Shown here in pieces: positions 7,138 to 13,309 of a stretch of 13,309 nt of DNA. Origin of the DNA: an uncultured Blautia sp. (GTDB lineage: Bacteria > Bacillota > Clostridia > Lachnospirales > Lachnospiraceae); assembly GCA_945872375.1 (NCBI GenBank), contig CAMBYR010000032.1, positions 1 to 13,309 of the forward strand. Reading direction: 5' to 3'. The first letter of the stretch is position 1; every line of letters begins with the position of its first letter. Position numbers and translations under genes: made by a program. The notes under the pieces are model-generated. The model was not told the DNA's origin and did no database searches. It worked only from the letters and a program-made list of their open reading frames with translations.

Positions 7138-8115
7138 TTGGAAAAGCTGAAACAAAATCCAATCGTAAAAAAGCTCGGACTTAACAGAATCCTGTTAGTG
7201 GGGATTCTGATTGTTATGTTCGTGGTTTTCAGAGCAGTACTGGGAAGTAAGTTTCCGATCGTTGACAGTATTAAATCCACTCTGAACTATGTCTATTTCC
7301 TGGGCTTTTTGTCACTCGGTGTTACATTTGTAATTGCTACTGGAGGAATCGATTTCTCCATCGGACCGGTAATGTTCTGCTGTGCACTGATTTCCGGTTA
7401 CTGCATGACCAGCTATGGCGTTCCCTGCGCATTGGCAATGGTGATTTGTATTCTGGTTGGCCTTTGCTTTGGAGTATTTAACGGATGGCTGGTGTCCTAC
7501 ATGTCCGTGCCGCCGTTTATCGTATCCATGGCATCCATGAATATTGCAAAGGGTCTTGCATCTGTGTTTACCAAGACACAGTCCGTAAGCTGGCCGCTGG
7601 GAAGCGATCCTGAGAATGGCTGGTTCAGAAACATTGTTTCCTATAATGGCTTTCCGACGGGACTTGTGATTTTCCTGTTGTTTGCAGTTCTCTGCGGTAT
7701 TATCCTTTACCGTACAAAACCGGGACGTTACATCCTTTGCCTTGGTTCCAACAGTGAGGCAGTTCGTCTTTCCGGTGTTAACACAAAGAAATGGCGTATG
7801 CTTTCATACATCATCTGCGGAACAATGGCAGGAATCGCAGCTCTGTTCTTTGTAGCTACTTATACTACGGTTCAGCCGGGATATGGTGACCAGTACAACA
7901 ACGAAGCAATTGCAGGCTGCGTTATGGGCGGTACATCCATGGTTGGTGGACTTGCATCCATCGGCGGTACAGTGATCGGCGTATGTATCATTTCTCTTTT
8001 ACAGCAGGGCATCATGGCCTTTGGTCTTGGTAAAGGACAGCAGATGATCATTACCGGTATCATCGTAATCGTAGCAGTTTATGCCGACGTTTCTGCAAGA
8101 CGCAGAAAGAATTAA
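7138..8115 (+). CDS. Sugar ABC transporter permease (CUT2/RbsC family), first of two
   Basis: A 325-residue polytopic inner-membrane permease of the BPD_transp_2 family that forms the sugar channel with the ATPase encoded next. Strongly hydrophobic segments start near residues 18, 51, 76, 98, 175, 223 and 276, with two or three more likely. Family marks are GIDFSIG at 70-76 after the second helix, the cytoplasmic coupling segment LGSNSEAVRLSG at 202-213, and the GGTSMVGG glycine loop at 264-271. The start is TTG, which may moderate its synthesis relative to the downstream genes. It is first in the operon permease-ATPase-permease-binding protein, and the ATPase starts 18 bases after its stop. 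A second, clearly different permease of the same length lies downstream, so the channel is probably a heterodimer. Substrate specificity is not readable. Confidence 0.93.
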   Translation: MEKLKQNPIVKKLGLNRILLVGILIVMFVVFRAVLGSKFPIVDSIKSTLNYVYFLGFLSLGVTFVIATGGIDFSIGPVMFCCALISGYCMTSYGVPCALAMVICILVGLCFGVFNGWLVSYMSVPPFIVSMASMNIAKGLASVFTKTQSVSWPLGSDPENGWFRNIVSYNGFPTGLVIFLLFAVLCGIILYRTKPGRYILCLGSNSEAVRLSGVNTKKWRMLSYIICGTMAGIAALFFVATYTTVQPGYGDQYNNEAIAGCVMGGTSMVGGLASIGGTVIGVCIISLLQQGIMAFGLGKGQQMIITGIIVIVAVYADVSARRRKN

Positions 8116-8133
8116 GGAAGGGAGGATACAGCA

Positions 8134-9645
8134 ATGGGTGAAGTTATTTTGACGATGAAAGACATTGATAAGTCCTTTCCTGGTGTTCATGCATTGGATC
8201 ATGTAAATTTCGAGGTAAAACGCGGAGAAGTACATGCTCTTATGGGAGAAAACGGTGCCGGAAAGTCTACATTGATGAAGGTTCTTACCGGTATTTACCA
8301 GAAGGATTCCGGCTCGATTACATATAAAGGCAAAGAAGTGGAATTCCATAACACAAGAGAAGCACAGGATGCAGGTGTCGTAATCGTACATCAGGAATTA
8401 AATATGGTGGGTGACCTTACCGTCGCTCAGAACATTTTCATCGGGCGTGAGCCGAAGAAAGGCTTCCGTATTGATGACAAGAAAATGATCGAGGATTCCA
8501 GGAAACTTTTCCGGGAACTGAATATTGAAATCGACCCGAGAGAGAAGATGCACAATCTTACGGTTGGTAAACAGCAGATGTGTGAGATCGCAAAAGCGAT
8601 TTCCCATAAGGCAGAGGTTATTATCTTTGACGAGCCGTCTGCAGCTCTGACAGAGAAAGAGATCGCGGATCTGTTTGTTATCATTCGTGACCTTCGTGAA
8701 AAGGGTCTGGGTATTGTTTATATTTCCCATCGTATGGATGAGATCAAGGTGATCACAGACCGTGTAACAGTCATGCGAGACGGCGGTTATGTAGGAACTC
8801 TGATTACAGCAGAGAGCTCCAAGGAAGATATCATCAACATGATGGTTGGCCGTGTTATTTACGAGGATCCGAAGCAGCACAGCATGGTTGCACCGGATGC
8901 ACCGGTAGTTCTTAAGGTAGAGCATCTTAACGCAGGCAAGATGGTTCAGGATGTCAGCTTCGAGCTTCGTAAGGGCGAGATCCTTGGCTTCTCCGGACTG
9001 ATGGGTGCAGGCCGTACCGAGACAGCCAGAGCACTGTTTGGTGCAGACCCGAAACAGAGCGGTAAGATTTCCATTATGGGGAAAGACGGACAGCTCCGTG
9101 AAGTTACCATCAACAGCCCGCAGGATGCCGTTAAATATGGTATTGGTTATCTGTCAGAGGACAGAAGAAGATACGGATGTGTCGTACAGAAGTCCTGTAT
9201 TGAGAACACAACGCTGGCAACCATGGAACAATATACCAGCGGTCTGCTGATCAACTCAGCGAAAGAAAAAGAGGTAACTGAGAAATACATCAAGGAACTT
9301 GCAACCAAGACGCCTTCCGCAGATCAGCTTGTTGTAAATCTTTCCGGTGGTAACCAGCAGAAAGTTGTTATTGCTAAATGGCTTACAAGAGACAGTGATA
9401 TCCTGATTTTCGATGAGCCTACAAGAGGTATCGACGTTGGTGCCAAGAACGAAATTTACAAATTAATGAACAAACTGGCAGCCGAGGGTAAATCAATTAT
9501 CATGATTTCTTCTGAGATGACAGAAGTTCTCCGTATGAGTGACCGTATCATCATTATGTGTGAGGGAAAAGTTACAGGAAATATTGATATTTCTGAAGCA
9601 ACCCAGGAAAACATTATGAACAAGGCTACACGAAATATCGATTAA
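8134..9645 (+). CDS. Sugar ABC transporter ATP-binding protein (RbsA/MglA type, two nucleotide-binding domains)
   Basis: A 503-residue cytoplasmic ATPase made of two fused ABC domains, the normal length and layout for CUT2 sugar importers. Domain 1: Walker A GENGAGKST at 38-46, Q-loop Gln87 in VHQEL, signature NLTVGKQQ at 141-148, Walker B VIIFDEPS at 162-169, H-loop His199. Domain 2: degenerate Walker A GLMGAGRTE at 288-296 with Arg for Lys, signature LSGGNQQK at 403-410, Walker B ILIFDEPT at 423-430, and Ser for the H-loop His in MISSE. That asymmetry, one competent and one degenerate site, is standard for the family and not a defect. GGAGG at 8121-8125 sets the start. Permeases flank it on both sides (18 and 11 bases), so all three are made from one message. 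Confidence 0.96.
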   Translation: MGEVILTMKDIDKSFPGVHALDHVNFEVKRGEVHALMGENGAGKSTLMKVLTGIYQKDSGSITYKGKEVEFHNTREAQDAGVVIVHQELNMVGDLTVAQNIFIGREPKKGFRIDDKKMIEDSRKLFRELNIEIDPREKMHNLTVGKQQMCEIAKAISHKAEVIIFDEPSAALTEKEIADLFVIIRDLREKGLGIVYISHRMDEIKVITDRVTVMRDGGYVGTLITAESSKEDIINMMVGRVIYEDPKQHSMVAPDAPVVLKVEHLNAGKMVQDVSFELRKGEILGFSGLMGAGRTETARALFGADPKQSGKISIMGKDGQLREVTINSPQDAVKYGIGYLSEDRRRYGCVVQKSCIENTTLATMEQYTSGLLINSAKEKEVTEKYIKELATKTPSADQLVVNLSGGNQQKVVIAKWLTRDSDILIFDEPTRGIDVGAKNEIYKLMNKLAAEGKSIIMISSEMTEVLRMSDRIIIMCEGKVTGNIDISEATQENIMNKATRNID

Positions 9646-9656
9646 GGAGGACAGTC

Positions 9657-10634
9657 ATGACTAAGAAAAGAAAAAGTGTTTTAAGTGATCAGAGATTTAT
9701 TGTTTTGTTAGTTGTTATTGCATTGACAGCAATATTCTCAGTGATGAGTAAGGAGTTCAGACAATACAATACATTGCTGAGCTTGTTGGATTTTTCCTAC
9801 TATGACCTTCTGATGGCAATCGGTGTTACTTTCCCGCTGATCACAGCTGGTGTAGACCTGTCAATCGGAACCGGAATGGTTTGTTACGCGCTGATCGGCG
9901 GTTCTCTGATCCGTAACTACGGATGCCCCGTGATTATTGCAATGCTGGTATGCGTGCTTCTGGGTGTTGTGATCGGTACGTTAAACGGAGTCCTGATCGG
10001 TGTTATGAATCTTCCTCCGTTCCTGGCTACTCTTTGTTCCTGTATGATCACACGTGGTATCGGCTCTCTGTTCAGTGCGACTCCATGGCCGGGTCTTACA
10101 CAGGAAGGCGGATGGTTCCACTCCATTTATAAACTTACCATCGGTTCAGGAAGAAGCGCTGACCGTTATCCCATCGGTTTCCTTTGGATGGTTCTTCTGG
10201 TTCTTCTGATGGAATTTGTTCTGAACCATACAAAATTCGGTCGTTATACGATCGCGATCGGTTCCAACAAAGAAGCAGCAGCTCTTTCCGGAATTAATGT
10301 GAAATTCTACCATGTTATGGTATATGTTGTCTGCGGTCTGTTTGTAGGTCTTGCAGCAACAGCATACGCAGCAGTTACTCCTACTGTACAGCCAGGTACC
10401 GGCGCAGGACTTGAGATGGATGCCATTGGCGGTGTATTCGTAGGCGGAGTTGCAGCATCCGGCGGATATGGTTCCGTACTTGGAACATTCGTAGGTATTT
10501 ATGTCATCATGCTTCTGAAGACCGGACTTCCATATATCGGACTTCAGGCAAACTGGCAGCAGATTATCACAGGTATCGTACTGATCGTTGCGGTTCTGAT
10601 CGATATTCTCAAAGAGAAAAAAGGAGCACATTGA
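9657..10634 (+). CDS. Sugar ABC transporter permease (CUT2/RbsC family), second of two
   Basis: A 325-residue polytopic permease of the same family as the one at 7138 but clearly diverged. It has GVDLSIG at 65-71, the coupling segment IGSNKEAAALSGI at 201-213, and a conserved EMDAIGG at 253-259. The glycine loop that usually reads GGTS-GG is GGVAASGG here (263-270), unlike permease 1. AAGGAGG at 9644-9650 overlaps the ATPase stop and sets the start. Non-identical permease pairs are known in this family (YtfT/YjfF for galactofuranose, LsrC/LsrD for AI-2), so this operon probably builds a heterodimeric channel, with the divergent loop marking functional asymmetry (inference). A 71-base gap with a small hairpin follows before the binding-protein gene. 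Confidence 0.93.
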   Translation: MTKKRKSVLSDQRFIVLLVVIALTAIFSVMSKEFRQYNTLLSLLDFSYYDLLMAIGVTFPLITAGVDLSIGTGMVCYALIGGSLIRNYGCPVIIAMLVCVLLGVVIGTLNGVLIGVMNLPPFLATLCSCMITRGIGSLFSATPWPGLTQEGGWFHSIYKLTIGSGRSADRYPIGFLWMVLLVLLMEFVLNHTKFGRYTIAIGSNKEAAALSGINVKFYHVMVYVVCGLFVGLAATAYAAVTPTVQPGTGAGLEMDAIGGVFVGGVAASGGYGSVLGTFVGIYVIMLLKTGLPYIGLQANWQQIITGIVLIVAVLIDILKEKKGAH

Positions 10635-10647
10635 TTTTCTATGATAT

Positions 10648-10669
10648 GTGAAACGGGAGACGTTTTTAC
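10648..10669 (+). other. Small intercistronic hairpin between permease 2 and binding protein
   Basis: GTGAAACG (10648-10655) pairs with CGTTTTTAC (10661-10669) around GGAGA, with one G-T pair and one bulged T. It is too weak for a confident terminator. In sugar ABC operons such structures can adjust the amount of binding-protein mRNA relative to the permeases; this use here is inference. Confidence 0.3.
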
Positions 10670-10705
10670 ATAATAAGCTATACCAATTTAAAGGAGGACA
10701 AAGAA

Positions 10706-11824
10706 ATGACAATCAAAAAATTAATCGCCCTGGGAATCAGTGCAACTATGGTAGCAGGCATGGCCGTTACACCAGTATTTGCTGAGGAAGATCCGGCAGC
10801 TCAGTTCGACGGACTGACAGCAAACGAAGCTTATGAATTCCCGATGATGGTAAAATCCTTCCAGTCCACATACTGGCAGGCAGCTGTAAAAGGTATGGAA
10901 ATGGCTGCTGAGGAACTGGGTGTTACCTTTAAGGCTCAGGGACCGAACAGTGAGTCTGACATTGCTGACCAGGTTAATATGATCAATACAGCAATCGCAG
11001 CAGGTCCGGTTGGTCTTGGCCTTGCAGCATGCGATACCTCTTCTGTACTGGAAGCTCTTCAGACATGTGCAGATAAGGGAATCCCGGTAGTTACCTTCGA
11101 TACAGGTGTTGCTGACGCTCCGGAAGGCTCCGTAGTAGCAGAAGTTTGTACAGACAATGCTCAGGCTGGTTCTGTTGCAGCAGAAAATATGTATGCAGCA
11201 ATCAAAGATGTTGTAGCAAACGCAGAAGGACAGGTTATCATCGGTGAAATCAACCAGGATGCAACAGCTCTGAATATTCAGCAGCGTGGCGGCGGATTCA
11301 TCAACAAAATGATCGAACTTCTTCAGGCAGACGGAAAAACAGTTGCAGTAGCTGGTAACGAATTCTATGTAAATGCAGCAACAACCGCTGATGCAACAGA
11401 AGCTGATGCAGACGTTGTTATCCAGGTAGCAGTTCCTGCACAGACAACTGTAGAGCTTTGCTCCACAGAGGCTCAGGCTATTCTTTCCAAAGAAAACTGT
11501 ATCGCAATCTTCGGTTCCAACCAGACAGCAGCAGAAGGTGTTCTTGCAGCTAACTCCAACCTGAACGTTCTTGGTTCCGATGCAGCAGCAGGCGATGTAA
11601 TCGGTGTTGGTTTCGATGCTGGTTCTATCATTAAAGCAGCTGTTCAGGATGGCACATTCCTTGGTGCTGTTACACAGTCTCCTCTGATGATGGGCTACTA
11701 CGCAATCTACGCTCTTACAGCAGCAGCAAACGGCGCAGAAGTATCTGACGTTCCTACAGCTGGTTACTGGTATGATGCAACAAATATGGAAGACGAAACA
11801 ATCGCTCCGAACCTTTACGACTAA
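10706..11824 (+). CDS. Exported sugar-binding protein of the ABC transporter, no lipobox
   Basis: A 372-residue type 1 substrate-binding protein (Peripla_BP_4), longer than RbsB (about 296). The N-terminus is a clean signal peptide: KK at 4-5, hydrophobic core to about 22, and a VFA/E signal-peptidase-I site after Ala26. There is no cysteine for lipid attachment. Ligand residues placed by comparison with RbsB from memory: Asp132 (FDTG), Arg194 (QQRGGGF), Asn272 (GSNQ), Asp304 (VGFD), Gln324 (VTQS); the usual second Arg after Asp132 is Thr133. The protein contains a single Arg and no His, many Ala and acidic residues, and five Cys after the signal peptide. AAGGAGG at 10691-10697, eight bases before ATG, is a strong ribosome site, and codons are biased to GCA/GCT/GTT, consistent with high expression. 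It delivers sugar to the two permeases encoded upstream. Confidence 0.92.
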   Translation: MTIKKLIALGISATMVAGMAVTPVFAEEDPAAQFDGLTANEAYEFPMMVKSFQSTYWQAAVKGMEMAAEELGVTFKAQGPNSESDIADQVNMINTAIAAGPVGLGLAACDTSSVLEALQTCADKGIPVVTFDTGVADAPEGSVVAEVCTDNAQAGSVAAENMYAAIKDVVANAEGQVIIGEINQDATALNIQQRGGGFINKMIELLQADGKTVAVAGNEFYVNAATTADATEADADVVIQVAVPAQTTVELCSTEAQAILSKENCIAIFGSNQTAAEGVLAANSNLNVLGSDAAAGDVIGVGFDAGSIIKAAVQDGTFLGAVTQSPLMMGYYAIYALTAAANGAEVSDVPTAGYWYDATNMEDETIAPNLYD

Positions 11825-11866
11825 TTAAAAGGTTTCAATTACAGTCATACAATATAAAAAATGCAG

Positions 11867-11900
11867 GAAAGGGTACCGCATAATATGCGGTACTCTTTTT
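11867..11900 (+). terminator. Terminator/attenuator between binding protein and FGGY kinase
   Basis: The perfect core GTACCGCAT-AAT-ATGCGGTAC (11873-11893) is extended outward by about five pairs, including a wobble (GAAAGG with TCTTT), and ends in T5 at 11896-11900. It should stop most transcripts after the binding protein. No convincing promoter fits in the 28 bases before the kinase start, so read-through probably supplies the kinase at a lower level. Confidence 0.82.
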
Positions 11901-11916
11901 GAGATTATTGAAAAAC

Positions 11917-11921
11917 GGGAG
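11917..11921 (+). promoter_or_regulatory. Ribosome binding site that sets the kinase start
   Basis: GGGAG lies seven bases before ATG at 11929. An in-frame TTG at 11899 overlaps the terminator T-run and has no ribosome site. A later ATG at 11938 (codon 4) is possible but is spaced too far. Confidence 0.7.
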
Positions 11922-11928
11922 AAGAGAT

Positions 11929-13299
11929 ATGGTTGTAATGGGAATTGATATCGGAACCACTACGATCAGTGTGCTTGTGATTGATGGAAACAGCGGGGAA
12001 TTTCTGGACCGCGTGACTATATCACATCAGTCATTTCTGAAAGGAGATCCGGACTGCAGCAAAATCCAGAGTCCGAAGAAACTCTGGAGCCTGACGGAAC
12101 AAACGGTAAACGAAATGATCCAAAGGCACGGAAAGCCTGCCTGCATCGGCATGACCGGTCAGATGCACGGATTCCTGTATGTAGACGACTGCGGAGAGGC
12201 GGTCAGCCCGCTGTATACCTGGCAGGATGGTCTTGGAAATGAACGAATGGAGGATGGAAGAACCTGTGCGGAGATTCTTCGGGAAAAAGCGGGTACGGCA
12301 TCAGCAGGATACGGACTGACCACTCACTACTATCTCCGGAAAAAAGGAAGAATTCCCCATAATGCGCGGAAAATGACGACCATCAGCGATTATATCGGTA
12401 TGAAGCTCTGTGGCAGCACCAGGCCCTGTATTGCAAAGGATATGGCGGCAAGCTGGGGCTGCTTTGATCTGGAATCCTGCGATTTCTTAAGGGCTGAGCT
12501 GGAAGAGCTGGGAGTGGAGCTTTCCTATCTTCCGGAAGTGCTGCCGGAACACAGCGTAATAGGAACTACATCAGGCAATTTTCCGAAAGGAATTCCGGTG
12601 ATTGCATCTCTGGGTGATAACCAGGCCAGTGTGATCGGATCGGTAAAGAATTTGTCTGATACGGTACTGATAAATATCGGAACAGGAAGCCAGGTATCTT
12701 TTTGTACAGATCAATATATCAAAGCACAGGGTGCAATAGAACTGCGTCCGTGTACCGGCGAACAGTATCTCATGGCAGGGTCCGGGCTCTGCGGCGGAAG
12801 AGCCTATGCGATGCTGGAACAGTTTTACCGGGAGGCTTCCGGAATAAAAGACGACAGTCTTTATCAGAAGATGGAAGACCAGGCAAGAGACTTCATAAAG
12901 ACATATGGAAAAGAAGCCGCGTGGAAAATCAGGACAACCTTTTCCGGAACCAGAAGCAATCCAAAAGAAAGAGGTTCGATTTCATCAATCGGTGTGGAAA
13001 ACTTCTGTCCGGGCGCTATGACGTTGGGGATGATTCAGGGAATCCTGGAAGAGCTGTTTGAGATGTATCAGGAAATGTGCCGCATGACCGGAATAAAGGC
13101 GGCATATCTTGTCGGTTCCGGAAATGGGCTTCGCAGAAATTCACTTATGCGTGAAATGGCGGAAGACCTCTTCGGTATGCCGATGCAGATTCCGGCCTGC
13201 AGCGAAGAAGCAGCTTATGGCGCTGCACTTCAGGCAATGGTCTCAGCCGGATTAGAGGATTCGCTTGAGAACGCACAGAAAAAAATACAGTACGAGTAA
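11929..13299 (+). CDS. FGGY-family carbohydrate kinase, sedoheptulokinase-like
   Basis: A 456-residue cytoplasmic sugar kinase with the two-domain actin-like fold. Visible are phosphate-1 loop GIDIGTTTI at 5-13, TGQMHGF at 76-82, YTWQDG at 96-101, catalytic Asp230 in ASLGDNQAS, phosphate-2 loop NIGTGSQVS at 249-257, and the adenosine motif GSGNGLRRN at 396-404. TWQDG, NIGTGSQV, GSGLCGGRAYAMLE and NGLRRN resemble sedoheptulokinase (SHPK/CARKL) more than xylulokinase or glycerol kinase in my memory of these families; this is not a computed match. It would phosphorylate the sugar imported by the ABC transporter, which delivers substrate unphosphorylated. It is complete, about the usual length or slightly short for FGGY kinases, and lies 104 bases after the binding protein, behind a terminator. 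Alternative substrates are other ketoses or pentuloses. Confidence 0.85.
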   Translation: MVVMGIDIGTTTISVLVIDGNSGEFLDRVTISHQSFLKGDPDCSKIQSPKKLWSLTEQTVNEMIQRHGKPACIGMTGQMHGFLYVDDCGEAVSPLYTWQDGLGNERMEDGRTCAEILREKAGTASAGYGLTTHYYLRKKGRIPHNARKMTTISDYIGMKLCGSTRPCIAKDMAASWGCFDLESCDFLRAELEELGVELSYLPEVLPEHSVIGTTSGNFPKGIPVIASLGDNQASVIGSVKNLSDTVLINIGTGSQVSFCTDQYIKAQGAIELRPCTGEQYLMAGSGLCGGRAYAMLEQFYREASGIKDDSLYQKMEDQARDFIKTYGKEAAWKIRTTFSGTRSNPKERGSISSIGVENFCPGAMTLGMIQGILEELFEMYQEMCRMTGIKAAYLVGSGNGLRRNSLMREMAEDLFGMPMQIPACSEEAAYGAALQAMVSAGLEDSLENAQKKIQYE

Positions 13300-13309
13300 T
13301 TACAAATAA

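Noticed and set aside
8995..9024. Degenerate second Walker A (Arg for Lys) and missing second H-loop His in the ATPase as a sign of damage
   Set aside because: This asymmetry is normal for RbsA/MglA-type double ATPases.
11899..11928. TTG start for the FGGY kinase at 11899
   Set aside because: It begins inside the terminator T-run without a ribosome site, and FGGY kinases begin close to the GIDIGTT motif.
1..13309. Mobile elements, CRISPR arrays, tRNA or rRNA genes, phage or defence genes
   Set aside because: None were seen: there are no transposase-like proteins, no regularly spaced repeats and no cloverleaf-type sequence, and no stretch over 300 bases lacks a gene.

Overview
The window reads as a piece of chromosome from a low-to-mid GC Firmicute, most likely a gut Clostridia/Lachnospiraceae-type anaerobe. 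The reasons are strong AGGAGG ribosome sites before nearly every gene, a YesM/YesN-type two-component pair, CUT2 sugar ABC genes, and compact same-strand operons. The genus is inference. All ten genes I support (the first one cut off) lie on the plus strand and together form a carbohydrate sensing, uptake and catabolism locus.

Positions 1-2480 are a metabolic block. It holds the 3' end of a zinc-type (MDR) alcohol dehydrogenase resembling galactitol-1-phosphate 5-dehydrogenase, a PfkB-family hexose-phosphate kinase (1-phosphofructokinase/tagatose-6-phosphate kinase type), and an aldo/keto reductase. A strong GC-rich terminator closes it at 2436-2480.

Positions 2486-7046 are a sensory operon behind a plausible extended -10 promoter. 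It encodes a YesN-like response regulator (REC plus AraC HTH), a YesM-like histidine kinase with an extracellular sensor domain, and a membrane-anchored sugar-binding protein. The genes overlap by 4 and 14 bases, so they are probably translationally coupled. A perfect 20-bp hairpin follows. The architecture recalls the XylFII-LytS-YesN sugar-sensing systems of clostridia, in which a dedicated binding protein works with the kinase rather than with a transporter.

Positions 7047-13309 are the uptake operon: permease, double-domain ATPase, a second and different permease, then an exported substrate-binding protein. An FGGY carbohydrate kinase most like sedoheptulokinases follows a terminator at 11867-11900. 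The upstream leader (7047-7137) carries a nearly perfect direct repeat with a 21-bp period, a reasonable candidate binding site for the AraC-type regulator.

Proposed logic (inference): the anchored binding protein detects an external sugar and signals through the kinase and regulator to switch on the transporter. The FGGY kinase then phosphorylates the incoming sugar, and the PfkB kinase and the two oxidoreductases may act further along or on related polyols. The substrate cannot be read from sequence; a ketose, possibly a heptulose, is the best-supported guess. Points worth a second look are the two separate sugar-binding proteins (one anchored for sensing, one exported without a lipobox), the paired non-identical permeases, the arginine- and histidine-poor exported binding protein, and the repeat-bearing promoter.
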